A DNA stretch of 64,000 nucleotides from Acuticoccus mangrovi (GCF_016411865.1 NZ_JAEKJA010000017.1:24900-88899), one strand, 5' to 3'. Numbered from the stretch's first letter, positions 9,039 to 17,339 are shown. Program-made: numbers and translations. The notes: generated by a model from the sequence alone, not told the origin.

Positions 9039-10175
9039 TCAAAGGCCTGCGATGGCGCGGGCGAAGTCGCCGGCGGCGAAAGGGGCGAGGTCGTCGATCC
9101 CTTCGCCGACGCCGATGAAGTGGATCGGCAGCTCGTGCTTGGCGGCGATGGCGACGAGGATGCCGCCGCGGGCGGTGCCGTCGAGCTTGGTCATGACGAG
9201 GCCCGTCACCCCCACCTCGCGGCGGAAGATGTCCACCTGGTTCAGCGCGTTCTGGCCGGTGGTGGCGTCGAGCGTCAGGATCACCGCGTGGGGGGCGTCG
9301 GGCAGGCGTCGCTTGATCACGCGCACGATCTTGGTGAGCTCGGCCATCAGCTCGGCCTTGTTCTGCAGGCGGCCGGCGGTGTCGATGATGAGGAGGTCGG
9401 CGTCCCGAGCCGCGTCGATCGCCTCGTAGACGAGGCCCGCGGCGTCGGCCTTCGGGGCGCCGGCCACCACCTTGGCGCCGGAGCGCTCGCCCCAGATCTT
9501 CAGCTGCTCCACCGCCGCGGCACGGAAGGTGTCGCCGGCTGCGAGCACCAGCGTCTTGCCGGCGGCGGCCTCCTTCGCGGCGATCTTGCCGATGGTCGTG
9601 GTCTTGCCCGTGCCGTTGACGCCCACCACCAGGAGCACGAAGGGGCCGTTGGCGGGCTTCTTCGTCTCGAGCGGCTGGGCGAGGGGGGCGAGCACGCGCT
9701 CCACCTCCTCGGCGAGAACCTCTTGCAGCTCTTCCGCCTCGATGCCCTTGGCGTAGCGGCCCTCCGACAGGCGGTCGGTGATCGCCATCGCCGTCTCGAC
9801 GCCGAGATCGGCCTCGATGAGGATGTCCTCGAGGTCCTGCAGCGAGCTCGCATCGAGCTTCTTCTTGGTGAAGAGGCTGGAGACGCGATCGCCGAGGCGG
9901 TTCGACGAGCGGCCGAGACCGGTCCGCAGGCGCTGAAACCAGCCGCCGCGCTGGGCGGAGGCGTCCGGAGCCTGGGCGTCGTCGGGCGTTTCGACCGGCG
10001 GGGCGGGCACGTCGGCAGAGGGAACGTCGGCGGGGGCCGCCTCGCTGGCCACCGGCGCCTCGACCTCGCTCGTCTCGACCTCGCTCGCGTCGGCCGCCGG
10101 CGTCTGCTCGTCGGCTTCGGCCTCCTTGGCGCGCTTGCGGCCGAAGCCCCAGAAGGAGCGGCGTCCCTCGCTCAT
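9039..10175 (-). CDS. ftsY: Signal recognition particle receptor FtsY
   Basis: This 378-residue SRP receptor GTPase docks ribosome-nascent-chain-SRP complexes at the inner membrane and the SecYEG translocon. The N-terminus is basic (GRRSFWGFGRKRAKEAEA), followed by an acidic, Ala/Glu/Pro-rich A domain to about residue 70. The helical N domain and the G domain come next, with G1 GVNGTGKTTTIGKIA, G3 DTAGRLQNK and G4 TKLDGTARGG. The ATG at 10175 has GGAAGGGG seven bases upstream. The upstream mtaB stop overlaps this start as ATGA, so translation is probably coupled. The open frame continues upstream through mtaB, but that extension is an artefact. Confidence 0.97.
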   Translation of the reverse strand: MSEGRRSFWGFGRKRAKEAEADEQTPAADASEVETSEVEAPVASEAAPADVPSADVPAPPVETPDDAQAPDASAQRGGWFQRLRTGLGRSSNRLGDRVSSLFTKKKLDASSLQDLEDILIEADLGVETAMAITDRLSEGRYAKGIEAEELQEVLAEEVERVLAPLAQPLETKKPANGPFVLLVVGVNGTGKTTTIGKIAAKEAAAGKTLVLAAGDTFRAAAVEQLKIWGERSGAKVVAGAPKADAAGLVYEAIDAARDADLLIIDTAGRLQNKAELMAELTKIVRVIKRRLPDAPHAVILTLDATTGQNALNQVDIFRREVGVTGLVMTKLDGTARGGILVAIAAKHELPIHFIGVGEGIDDLAPFAAGDFARAIAGL

Positions 10176-11485
10176 GCCGCCACCCCTTCCACGACCAACG
10201 TGCCGTTGTCGACGGCGGCGACCCGGCCTGTCACCAGCGCACCCGGTGCGGCCGGGACGCCCGCGAGGCGGGCCGGCAGATAATGGGGGGTGCGGCCGCG
10301 ACCCTCCTCCTCGGCCAGCACCTCGGTGGTGGTGCCGACGGCGGCGGCGAGGGTTGCGGCGAGGCGGCGCGTGGCGGCCTCGCGCAGCCGCGCGGCGCGC
10401 GCCTTCACCGTCTGCCGCGCCACTTGCGGCATGCGGGCGGCGGGCGTGCCCTTGCGCGGCGAGAACGGGAAGACGTGCACGTGCGTCAGCCCGCAATCGT
10501 CGATGGCGGCGAGGGTGTTGTCGAACATCGCGTCGGTCTCGGTCGGAAAGCCCGCGATGAGATCGGCGCCGAACACGACGTCCGGCCGTCGGGCGCGCAC
10601 GTCGGCGCAGAAGCGCACGGCATCCTCGCGCAGATGGCGGCGCTTCATGCGCTTCAGCACCATGTCGTCGCCGGCCTGCAGGGAGAGGTGCAGATGCGGC
10701 ATCAGCCGCGCCTCGGAGGCGAACACGTCGAGGAGCGTGGTGTCGACCTCGATGGAATCGATCGAGGAGATGCGCAGCCGCTTGAGGTCGGGCACATGGC
10801 GCAGAATACGCGCCACGAGGTCGCCGAGCCGCACGTTGCCGGGAAGGTCGCCGCCGTAGCTCGTGAGGTCGACGCCGGTCAGCACGACCTCGACGTGGCC
10901 CGAGGCGACGAGGCGCTTCACCTGCTCCACCACCGCGCCCATCGGCACCGAGCGGGAGGGGCCGCGGCCGTAGGGGATGATGCAGAAGGTGCAGCGGTGG
11001 TCGCAGCCATTCTGCACTTCCACGAAAGCGCGGGTGCGGCTGTCGAAGGCGTCTACCATGTGCTCGGCGCTGTCGCGCAGCGTCATGATGTCGGACACCA
11101 CCATGCGCTCCTGCCGCGGCAGGCCCTGCCAGAAGGCGGGGGCGAGCTTCTCGGCGTTGCCGATCACGTGATCCACCTCGACCATGCCGGCGAAGGTGTC
11201 GGGCTCGGTCTGGGCGGCGCAGCCGGTGGCGACGATGCGTGCGTTCGGCCGCTCGCGGCGAATACGGCGGATGGTCTGACGCGCCTGGCGCACCGCCTCG
11301 GCGGTCACGGCGCAGGTGTTGACGACGACCGTGTCGGTCACGCCGGCGTCTGCGGCGAGAGCGCGCACGTTCTCGCTCTCCAGCGCATTGAGACGGCAGC
11401 CGAAGGTCACGATGTCGAGGGCGGGAGGCGCAGCACTTTCTGTCACGAGGCGTGATATGCGACGACGCAGCCGGGCTTGCAACAT
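10172..11485 (-). CDS. mtaB: tRNA N6-threonylcarbamoyladenosine(37) methylthiotransferase MtaB
   Basis: This 437-residue radical-SAM methylthiotransferase converts t6A37 of ANN-decoding tRNAs to ms2t6A. It has an N-terminal UPF0004 domain with cysteines in TFGCRLNALESE, NTCAVT and GCAAQ (auxiliary cluster). The radical-SAM cluster motif is CDHRCTFC, followed by a TRAM-like C-terminal tail (VTGRVAAVDNGTLVVEG). The ATG at 11485 has no obvious ribosome site, and the GTG at 11446 (VTESAAPPALDIVTFG) would give a 424-residue product closer to the usual N-terminus. The stop overlaps the ftsY start. The pairing mtaB-ftsY is common in alphaproteobacteria. Confidence 0.94.
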   Translation of the reverse strand: MLQARLRRRISRLVTESAAPPALDIVTFGCRLNALESENVRALAADAGVTDTVVVNTCAVTAEAVRQARQTIRRIRRERPNARIVATGCAAQTEPDTFAGMVEVDHVIGNAEKLAPAFWQGLPRQERMVVSDIMTLRDSAEHMVDAFDSRTRAFVEVQNGCDHRCTFCIIPYGRGPSRSVPMGAVVEQVKRLVASGHVEVVLTGVDLTSYGGDLPGNVRLGDLVARILRHVPDLKRLRISSIDSIEVDTTLLDVFASEARLMPHLHLSLQAGDDMVLKRMKRRHLREDAVRFCADVRARRPDVVFGADLIAGFPTETDAMFDNTLAAIDDCGLTHVHVFPFSPRKGTPAARMPQVARQTVKARAARLREAATRRLAATLAAAVGTTTEVLAEEEGRGRTPHYLPARLAGVPAAPGALVTGRVAAVDNGTLVVEGVAA

Positions 11486-11554
11486 ACGCGTGAAGCAAGG
11501 GTGAGGTGCGAGATAGGGCTTGCGGTCCGCTCGATCCCCCGTCACCATCTTGCC

Positions 11555-12088
11555 ATGAGCATCGACTCGATGGCGATCCGTACTGCGAAGCTGTCCGACT
11601 GCCGCGGGCTCGCGGAGGTCCACGACGCCGCTTGGCGTTTCGCCTACCGCGGCGTCCTGCCGGGCAACGAGCTGGAACGGATGATCTCCCGCCGCGGCCC
11701 GGACTGGTGGAAGAAGGCCGTCAACCGCCGGGTTCCGATCGTCGTCCTGGAGTCGGACACCACGGTGCGCGGCTACATCACCTACGGGGCGAGCCGGGTC
11801 CGCACGCTGCCCTACCGCGCCGAGATCTACGAGCTCTACATCCAGCCCGAATATGCCGGTCTCGGCTTCGGGACGCGCCTCTTCCGCACCGTGCAGCAGC
11901 GGCTCGCGCGGCGCGGCCACGATTCGCTGGTGGTCTGGTGCCTCGCCGAGAACATCCCCGCCTGCGCTTTCTACGAACGGCTCGGCGGTCGCATCGTCTC
12001 CACCGCGGAGGAGACGTTCGGGCAGAAACCCGTGGCGAAGGTGGCCTTCGGCTTCGAGCCGATCGAGAGCGACGGGAGCGAACCATAG
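11555..12088 (+). CDS. GNAT-family N-acetyltransferase
   Basis: This is a 177-residue acetyl-CoA-dependent acyltransferase. The fold is recognisable from the N-terminal IRTAKLSDCRGLAEVHDAAW and the acetyl-CoA-binding block YAGLGFGTRLFRTVQ, followed by VWCLAENIPACAFYERLGG, the usual end of the domain. It could acetylate an amine on a small molecule or a protein N-terminus; the substrate is not evident. The ATG at 11555 avoids overlap with the divergent mtaB start; another in-frame ATG lies at 11570. It is followed 55 bases on by the pyrophosphatase-like gene on the same strand. Confidence 0.85.
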   Translation: MSIDSMAIRTAKLSDCRGLAEVHDAAWRFAYRGVLPGNELERMISRRGPDWWKKAVNRRVPIVVLESDTTVRGYITYGASRVRTLPYRAEIYELYIQPEYAGLGFGTRLFRTVQQRLARRGHDSLVVWCLAENIPACAFYERLGGRIVSTAEETFGQKPVAKVAFGFEPIESDGSEP

Positions 12089-12143
12089 CCGAGCATGGGC
12101 CGACGCTTCGGACCCTGTGCCCAGGCGGCCCGGTGAGGCGCGG

Positions 12144-12689
12144 GTGATCCCGCTCGACCAGATCCCCCTCGGCGACAATCCGCCCGGCGAGATCAACCTC
12201 TTCGTCACCGCGCCGGCGGAGGGCGAGCCGCTCGCGCTCCGGATCGACGAGACGTCGGGCGCCCTCACGGTGACGCATCTCTTCCAGAGCGCGATGCGCT
12301 ATCCCGGCAATTGCGGGGTCGTGCCCCACACCGCCGTCGAGGACGGCATGCCGCTCCAAGCGATGATGGTGGGGACGCATCGCCTGGCGCCCGGCACCAT
12401 CGTCGCCGTCCGCCCGGTCGGCGTCCTCTACGTCACCGGCGAGGTGGAGGAGATCACCCTTCTGACGGTGCCACTCTCCCGCCTTACCCCGCGCTACGAT
12501 CGGGTGGCGAGCTACACCGACCTGCCGGCGGCGGAGCTTCGCCAGATCGCCCACTTCTTCTGCCACTATCGCGAGGTGGAGGAGCATGGCCGGCCGCGCA
12601 CCTCCGGGTGGGGCGACGTCAGCGAAGCCCACCGCACGCTTCAGGAAGCGGCGGCGAGAGCCCGTCGACCGGCCGACGCGAGATCCTGA
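12144..12689 (+). CDS. Degenerate inorganic-pyrophosphatase homologue (probable pseudoenzyme)
   Basis: This 181-residue protein covers the whole length of a family I soluble pyrophosphatase and aligns cleanly with the E. coli enzyme. Shared blocks are SGAL, AMRYPGNCG, RPVGVL and QIAHFFCHY. Almost every catalytic residue is replaced. By E. coli numbering: Glu20 to Thr, Lys29 to Ala, Glu31 to Arg, Arg43 to His, Tyr55 to Cys, Asp67 to Met, Asp70 to Gln, Asp97 to Gly and Lys104 to Leu. Asp65 survives (EDGMPLQ for DGDPVD). Hydrolysis of pyrophosphate is therefore very unlikely; a structural or ligand-binding role is more plausible. The start is a GTG with GAGGCG four bases before it. The frame is intact and long, so it is not simply a decayed gene. 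Confidence 0.85.
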   Translation: MIPLDQIPLGDNPPGEINLFVTAPAEGEPLALRIDETSGALTVTHLFQSAMRYPGNCGVVPHTAVEDGMPLQAMMVGTHRLAPGTIVAVRPVGVLYVTGEVEEITLLTVPLSRLTPRYDRVASYTDLPAAELRQIAHFFCHYREVEEHGRPRTSGWGDVSEAHRTLQEAAARARRPADARS

Positions 12690-12751
12690 CGCGGTAAGCT
12701 GGAGCGGGTTCAATGAACTCGCGTTCACCGAGCCGGCTTCAGGTTCCTTGC

Positions 12752-12803
12752 CTGCGCGCGTTCCGAGCGGAACAGCGGCTCCACCTTTCCTGAACGCGTG
12801 CTA
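12752..12803. repeat. Palindromic intergenic repeat, copy A
   Basis: About 52 bases here are repeated, in inverse orientation, at 63864-63915. Shared blocks include GCGCGTTCCGAGCGGAA, GGCTCCAC and TTCCTGAACGCG. Read on the minus strand it runs TAGCACGCGTTCAGGAAA onwards, and the TAG is the stop codon of the adjacent lysozyme-inhibitor gene. Similar 'GTTCAGGAAAAGTGG' elements are widespread between genes in rhizobial genomes. The function is unknown; the outer arms can form a hairpin that could protect 3' ends. Confidence 0.7.
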
Positions 12804-13409
12804 GTCGTCTTCCTCGCAGATGAGGGCGTCCTCGCCCGGCCGCTCGAACCGCGCCGAAGCGCCCTTCGACCAAAAGGTGGTGGTCTCGGCGGCATCCGTG
12901 TAGCGCGCTCCGGAGGCCGAGACCGCTTGAGGCAGCACGATGGTGTCCCCGCCGACCTCAAGGGACACCAGCGGGGCCTCGTTGCCGATGAACACGGCGG
13001 ATATCGGCGTGTCGAGGCCCTCGCAGCGGTAGGTGTAGGGGCCGCGGGTGACGGACATCTCGTCCGCGCCGCCCGCGGCGGGATAGGCCTCGAGAAGAGC
13101 GTGAATGCGGGTGGCGTAGCGGGCGGTGAGGCACGCGGCGACGTCGGCCGCATCGACGCAGGCGTCCTCGGTGCGCCAGGCGGTCTGCGCCTCGGTCAAC
13201 TCGGCGGCCGGAGCGGGGTCGGCGGTGCCGGCGAGGGCGAGGCGGTAGACGCGATCCACCTCGGCATCGAGCTCGGCGAGGGCGGGGGAGGCGCACACGG
13301 CGCGGTCGGTCGCGCCGGCGGGGGCGGTGCAGTCGACCGCCGATTCTTGGGCCAGCGCCGGCACGGTGCCGGCCACTACGGCGAGGAGGATGAAGGGCAT
13401 GCGGGTCAT
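12801..13409 (-). CDS. Secreted lysozyme-inhibitor-like protein: LprI-like region plus MliC domain
   Basis: This 202-residue exported protein has a signal peptide (MPFILLAVVAGTVPALAQ). A Cys-rich LprI-like segment follows at about residues 25-110 (DRAVCASPALAELDAEVDR, EAQTAWRTEDACVD, CLTARYATRI). The C-terminal MliC-type domain (about 115-200) has YRCEGLD, a Gly/Val/Leu-rich beta sheet, SGARYTDAAETTTFWSKG and a closing Cys. MliC proteins inhibit c-type lysozyme in the periplasm or outer membrane. No lipobox is visible, so this one is probably soluble. The stop codon TAG is supplied by the flanking repeat. It is convergent with the pyrophosphatase-like gene. Confidence 0.85.
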   Translation of the reverse strand: MTRMPFILLAVVAGTVPALAQESAVDCTAPAGATDRAVCASPALAELDAEVDRVYRLALAGTADPAPAAELTEAQTAWRTEDACVDAADVAACLTARYATRIHALLEAYPAAGGADEMSVTRGPYTYRCEGLDTPISAVFIGNEAPLVSLEVGGDTIVLPQAVSASGARYTDAAETTTFWSKGASARFERPGEDALICEEDD

Positions 13410-13440
13410 GCTCTTGGAACTCCGTTGAGGTTCGTTCCGT

Positions 13441-13824
13441 TCAGTCGTCTGCGTCGTCGATGGCGTACATGTCGTCGTCGGAAAGCCCGAAATGGTGTCC
13501 GATCTCGTGGATCAGGACGTGGCGGATGATCTCTTCCACCGTGTTTTCGCCGTCGGCCGCGTAGGCGAGGATCGGGCGGCGATAGAGCCAGATATAGTTG
13601 GGCGCCTGACCCGTCGCGACGGTCGCCTCGGCATGGGCGAGGCCGACGCCCTCGAAGAGGCCGAGGAGATGGAGGGGGTTGTGGATCCTCATCGTCCGCA
13701 GCACCTCGGGCGAGGCCTCCTCCGCCACCATCAGCACGATGTCACCGGTGAGCGACCGGAACTCCTCCGGCAGCCGCGCATATTCGGCCCGGGCGATCGT
13801 GGTGAAGGCGTCGATGTCGACCAT
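13441..13824 (-). CDS. Small zincin-like metallopeptidase (HExxH)
   Basis: This 127-residue protein of the bacterial metallopeptidase/acetylzincin type has the zinc motif HEIGHHFGLSDDDM near the C-terminus (His, Glu, His plus a downstream Asp). Upstream is the conserved stretch NYIWLYRRPILAYA. It is short, cytoplasmic and lacks a signal peptide; such proteins are conserved in alphaproteobacteria with no settled substrate. The ATG overlaps the dsbB-like stop by one base (TGATG), so it is the last gene of the VTT-DsbB-zincin operon. Confidence 0.85.
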   Translation of the reverse strand: MVDIDAFTTIARAEYARLPEEFRSLTGDIVLMVAEEASPEVLRTMRIHNPLHLLGLFEGVGLAHAEATVATGQAPNYIWLYRRPILAYAADGENTVEEIIRHVLIHEIGHHFGLSDDDMYAIDDADD

Positions 13825-14309
13825 CACCGGGCGCGGGGGGCGAAGCTCGCGAGGAGGAGCAGCAGCCCCGCCACGAACGAGCCGGCGGCGTTCCACCCGG
13901 CGAAGGAAAGGCCGAGGAAGCGGCCGGCGGCCTCCTGGCAGGAGATGAAGTGCGTCTCCTCCAGCTCCTTCAATAGATTGCCGGCGTCGAGCACCGCGGT
14001 GCTGCCGCCGCAGGTGTTGGGCCCCTGCCACCACGCCCATTCCACCCCGGCATGATAGACGCCGAGCGCGGTGGCGACGAAGATCGCGACGGCGGCGACG
14101 AAGAGCAGCAGGCGGCCGAGCCGCGGCACGGACGAGACGGCGAGGAGGCCGAGGATCGCGACCGGGATTGCCACGTAGTAGGGAATGCGCTGCTGCAGGC
14201 AGAGCGGGCAGGGCGTGTAGCCGCCGAACAGCTCGAAGCCCCAGGCCGTGGCAATCGCCACGATCATGAGAAGCAGCCCGAGCGCTGCGAGGGGACGCAT
14301 GGTCATCAT
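13824..14309 (-). CDS. DsbB-family disulfide bond formation protein
   Basis: This 161-residue four-helix inner-membrane protein would reoxidise periplasmic DsbA-type thiol oxidases and pass electrons to quinone. The first periplasmic loop carries CPLC (TPCPLCLQQRIPYY). The second holds the cysteine pair in NTCGGS and FISCQEA. The start is the first of two adjacent ATGs, overlapping the upstream stop as ATGA. It sits between a VTT-domain membrane protein and a small zincin, all with overlapping ends, so the three are one translationally coupled operon. Confidence 0.9.
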   Translation of the reverse strand: MMTMRPLAALGLLLMIVAIATAWGFELFGGYTPCPLCLQQRIPYYVAIPVAILGLLAVSSVPRLGRLLLFVAAVAIFVATALGVYHAGVEWAWWQGPNTCGGSTAVLDAGNLLKELEETHFISCQEAAGRFLGLSFAGWNAAGSFVAGLLLLLASFAPRAR

Positions 14310-14884
14310 AGAAACTTCACCGCGATGAATCCGGCGACGCCGAGCGCGCCGACGACGCCGAGGACGAGGGCGAGCCGATTCTCGATGAAATCGCGGATCG
14401 GCGGCCCGAAGAGATAGAGGAGGCCGGCGACGATGAAGAAGCGGAGGCCTCGCGCCACGATGCTCGCCACCACGAAGATCGGCAGCGACAGCCCGGCGGC
14501 GCCGGAAGCGATGGTGATGACCTTGTAGGGAAAGGGCGTGACGCCGGCGAGGAAGACGATCCAGGCGCCATACTCCGTGAACCACTCGGTGAAGGCGGCG
14601 AACTTCTCGCTGTAGCCGTAGAAGGCGAGGATCGGCTCGGCCACCTGATAGAACAAGAGGGCGCCGATGGCATAGCCGAACATCGCGCCCACCACCGACG
14701 CGATGGTGCAGACGGCGGCGAGATAGACCCAGCGCTGCCGCGCCGAGAGCACCATCGGCACGAGGAGAAGGTCGGGCGGCAGCGGAAAGAACGAGCTCTC
14801 CGCGAACGACACGCCGACGAGGGCGGGAACCGCCTTGGGGCTCGCGGCGAGGGCGAGCGTCTTATCGTAGAGCCTGCGCAGCAT
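14306..14884 (-). CDS. YqaA/DedA-like VTT-domain membrane protein
   Basis: This 192-residue integral membrane protein has the SNARE-associated/VTT features seen in YqaA and DedA proteins: FFPLPPDLLLVPMVL near residue 35, an internal Gly-rich helix GAMFGYAIG, and the re-entrant motif GVTPFPYKVITIASGAAG around residue 105. DedA-type proteins are linked to lipid flipping and membrane homeostasis. It is the first gene of the operon with the DsbB-like protein and the zincin. It starts only eight bases after the preceding hydroquinone reductase gene ends, so it may be co-transcribed with the cyclase and reductase genes upstream. Confidence 0.88.
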   Translation of the reverse strand: MLRRLYDKTLALAASPKAVPALVGVSFAESSFFPLPPDLLLVPMVLSARQRWVYLAAVCTIASVVGAMFGYAIGALLFYQVAEPILAFYGYSEKFAAFTEWFTEYGAWIVFLAGVTPFPYKVITIASGAAGLSLPIFVVASIVARGLRFFIVAGLLYLFGPPIRDFIENRLALVLGVVGALGVAGFIAVKFL

Positions 14885-14891
14885 CGGCGCG

Positions 14892-15848
14892 TCAGAGCGA
14901 ATAGTCGAGGGCGGGCCCCGTCGGCACGATGCCGGTGGGGTTCAGGCTCTTATGGCTCTGATAATAGTGGTGCTTGATGTGAAACAGGTCCGTGGTGTCG
15001 GCAAAGCCCGGTTGCGCGTAGAGCGTTCTGAGATAGCGCCAGAGGTTCGGATAGTCGACGATCCGCCGCACGTTGCACTTGAAGTGGCCGTAATAGACGG
15101 GATCGAAGCGGATCAGCGTCGTGAAGAGGCGGACGTCGGCCTCGGTCAGCTTGTCGCCCATCAGATAATCGTAACCCTCGAGCCGCGCTTCCAGCCAGTC
15201 GAGCGAGGCGAAGAGGTCACCCACCGCGGCTTCGTAGGCCGCCTGCCTGGTCGCGAAACCCGCCCGGTAGACGCCGTTGTTGACGGTCTCGTAGACGCGG
15301 GCGTTGACGGCGTCGATCTCGTCGGCGAGCGCGGCGGGACGGTAGTCCTCCTCGCGCGCGCCGAGCCCGTCGAAGGCCTCGGCGAACATGCGGATGATCT
15401 CGGCCGACTCGTTGGACACGATGGTGCTCCGCTCCTTGTCCCACAGCACCGGAACGGTGACGCGGCCGGAATAGGAGGGATCGGCGGCGAGGTAGACGTC
15501 GCGCATGAAGGCGGCGCCGTTCACCGTGTCGGGGACGACGCCCTCGCCGGGGGCGAAGCTCCACCCGTCGTCGCCCATGTACCAGTGCACCACCGACAGG
15601 CCGATCATGTCGGCGAGGCCCTTGCGCTCGCGCACGACGAGGGCGCGGTGGGCCCACGGGCAGGCGAGCGAGACGTAGAGATGGTAGCGCCCCGCCGCTG
15701 CCGGGAAGCCGCCCTCGCCGGAGGGGCCGGGCGAGCCGTCGGCGGTCACGAAGCTGCGGAACGACGAAGCCTTGCGCTCGAATTCGCCGGATGTGTTGGC
15801 AAAGCCCGGGCTGCCGGTCTGCCAGACGCCGTCGAGGAGATAACCCAT
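14892..15848 (-). CDS. Glutathionyl-hydroquinone reductase (GST family, YqjG/ECM4 type)
   Basis: This 318-residue xi-class glutathione transferase reduces glutathionyl-hydroquinones. The thioredoxin-like domain carries the catalytic Cys in SLACPWAHR (about residue 63). It is preceded by the typical N-terminal GEFERKASSFRSFV and followed by VPVLWDKERSTIVSNESAEI (glutathione contacts). The C-terminal half is the helical domain with TTLIRFDPVYYGHFKCN. The ATG at 15848 overlaps the stop of the upstream cyclase by one base (TGATG); a longer frame with an earlier ATG would run inside the cyclase and is less likely. Confidence 0.93.
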   Translation of the reverse strand: MGYLLDGVWQTGSPGFANTSGEFERKASSFRSFVTADGSPGPSGEGGFPAAAGRYHLYVSLACPWAHRALVVRERKGLADMIGLSVVHWYMGDDGWSFAPGEGVVPDTVNGAAFMRDVYLAADPSYSGRVTVPVLWDKERSTIVSNESAEIIRMFAEAFDGLGAREEDYRPAALADEIDAVNARVYETVNNGVYRAGFATRQAAYEAAVGDLFASLDWLEARLEGYDYLMGDKLTEADVRLFTTLIRFDPVYYGHFKCNVRRIVDYPNLWRYLRTLYAQPGFADTTDLFHIKHHYYQSHKSLNPTGIVPTGPALDYSL

Positions 15849-17206
15849 CAGCCGCTTCTTTCGTCCGTCATCGCCCACAAGTGGAGCTGCCCGTCGGCGC
15901 CGGCAACCCGCATCGGGCCGAGATCGGAGAGATCGCCGGCAAAGCCCGCGGCGCGCGCCCGGGAGAGCGTCTCGTCGGTGGTGAGCGCGATCGTGCCGGT
16001 CTCCTTGTTGAATTTCTCGAGCTTCGCCGCAAGGTTCGCCGCCTGGCCGATCACGGTGAATTCAAGTCGCGCCTCGCTGCCGAGGGTGGCGGCGACGACG
16101 CGGCCGGCGACTGCCGCACCGTTGATCGGGACCGCAGGCAGTCCGGCGGCGACGAGGCCCGCATCCCACTCGGCGCGCGCGTCGACGATCTCCTGAAGCG
16201 CGGCGAGACAGTCGGCGGCGGCGGTCGCGGAGGGGGTGAGGGCACCGAACGTCGCCATCACCCCGTCGCCGAGGAACTTGTCGACGACGCCGCCGTGGCG
16301 CTCGATGATCGGCACCACGAGACGGTGATAGCGCGTCAGCGTGTCGACCACGGCGCGAGGCGGGCGATCCGCCGCAAAGGCCGTGAAGCCTCGCAGGTCG
16401 AGCATGAGGATGGCGGCGTCCCGGTCCTGCGCGTCGCCGGCCATCGCGGCCGTCTCACGCGAGGTGATGGCGTCGGCGACGCCGGTGCCGAAGTAGCGGC
16501 GCATGTCGCGCGTCGCCGCGCTCTCGCGCACGGCGGTGATGAGGGTTCGTCGCGCCCGCGTCAGGGAGAGGGCGAGCACGGCGGTGACGAGCAGGATCGT
16601 GAACACCTTGTCGAACTCCGCCCCGAGGAGAACGAGGCTGTCGGTCATGTAGGCGACGAAGGAGCGCGTGATCACGCCGGGTCCCTCCGCCTGGATCGGA
16701 TAGAGGGTCAACAGGATCCATCCGGCCGCGGCGAGGAGCCCCTGGGTGATGACGAAGCGGGCGTCAAAGCGCAGCGCCCGGATGGCGATGAGCACGAAGA
16801 TGTAAGCGAACGTCGGCACCTTCAGGTAGAAGGCCGGCGGCTGGGCGTAGGCGATGTGGATGGTGAAGATCAGCGTGTAGAGTTGGGCGACGTCCGCGAT
16901 CATCGACAGGACGAGGAACCAGCCCGGCAGGAAGCCCCGGTAGGAGGCGACGATGCGCACGATGGTGAAGACCGCATAGGTGGTGAGGACGGCCGGCACC
17001 GGCTGGAACATCGAGTTGGCATCGGTGGGGCGGGGGGCGATGAGATAGAGCGTGCCCGTCGCGATCACGATGAGCAGCTGGACCCAGCCGATGAGCCGCT
17101 CCGACCGCTCCTCCTCCGCCAGCACGAGCTGGAAGACGCGGGCGGGCATCCTGTCGGCGGCACCCTCGGGCAGGCCGAGGTGGCGGGTGAGGCTCTTGGC
17201 GATCAT
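15848..17206 (-). CDS. Membrane-anchored class III adenylate/guanylate cyclase-like protein
   Basis: The 452-residue product has about six N-terminal membrane helices (residues 40-215) and a C-terminal class III cyclase domain (about 250-435). Metal-binding aspartates are seen in LMLDLRGFTAF and FLGDGVMATFG, and Lys in DKFLGD. The transition-state region reads FTVIGQAANLAAKLE: the purine-selecting position is Gln instead of Asp, and the catalytic Arg four residues after Asn is Lys (about residue 395). Activity and the nucleotide made are therefore uncertain. The ATG at 17206 follows GAAGGG at good spacing and is preferred to a GTG at 17230. It overlaps the downstream hydroquinone reductase. 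Confidence 0.85.
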   Translation of the reverse strand: MIAKSLTRHLGLPEGAADRMPARVFQLVLAEEERSERLIGWVQLLIVIATGTLYLIAPRPTDANSMFQPVPAVLTTYAVFTIVRIVASYRGFLPGWFLVLSMIADVAQLYTLIFTIHIAYAQPPAFYLKVPTFAYIFVLIAIRALRFDARFVITQGLLAAAGWILLTLYPIQAEGPGVITRSFVAYMTDSLVLLGAEFDKVFTILLVTAVLALSLTRARRTLITAVRESAATRDMRRYFGTGVADAITSRETAAMAGDAQDRDAAILMLDLRGFTAFAADRPPRAVVDTLTRYHRLVVPIIERHGGVVDKFLGDGVMATFGALTPSATAAADCLAALQEIVDARAEWDAGLVAAGLPAVPINGAAVAGRVVAATLGSEARLEFTVIGQAANLAAKLEKFNKETGTIALTTDETLSRARAAGFAGDLSDLGPMRVAGADGQLHLWAMTDERSG

Positions 17207-17298
17207 CGGTTGCCCTTCACGAGAGGGCACGTTGCCACAGCGGCGCGACCGGCGTGAGGCCGCTCGCGCCGCTACAGCGAAAAGTTGATGAAGGGTGA

Positions 17299-17325
17299 GG
17301 TGCCGGGAAGCGTGCCCGGCACCTG
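17299..17325 (-). terminator. Hairpin downstream of homospermidine synthase
   Basis: Arms AGGTGCCGGG and CCCGGCACCT (10 bp, perfect, 7-base loop) lie 15 bases beyond the hss stop codon. On the minus strand the following sequence has only scattered T residues, so this is a likely terminator or 3'-end stabiliser, not a textbook intrinsic terminator. Confidence 0.55.
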
Positions 17326-17339
17326 GAGGATCGGCGCGC

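Noticed and set aside
10176..11498. Extension of the ftsY frame upstream through mtaB
   Set aside because: The ftsY start at 10175 has an ideal ribosome site and the upstream residues are Arg/His-rich noise in the shadow of mtaB.
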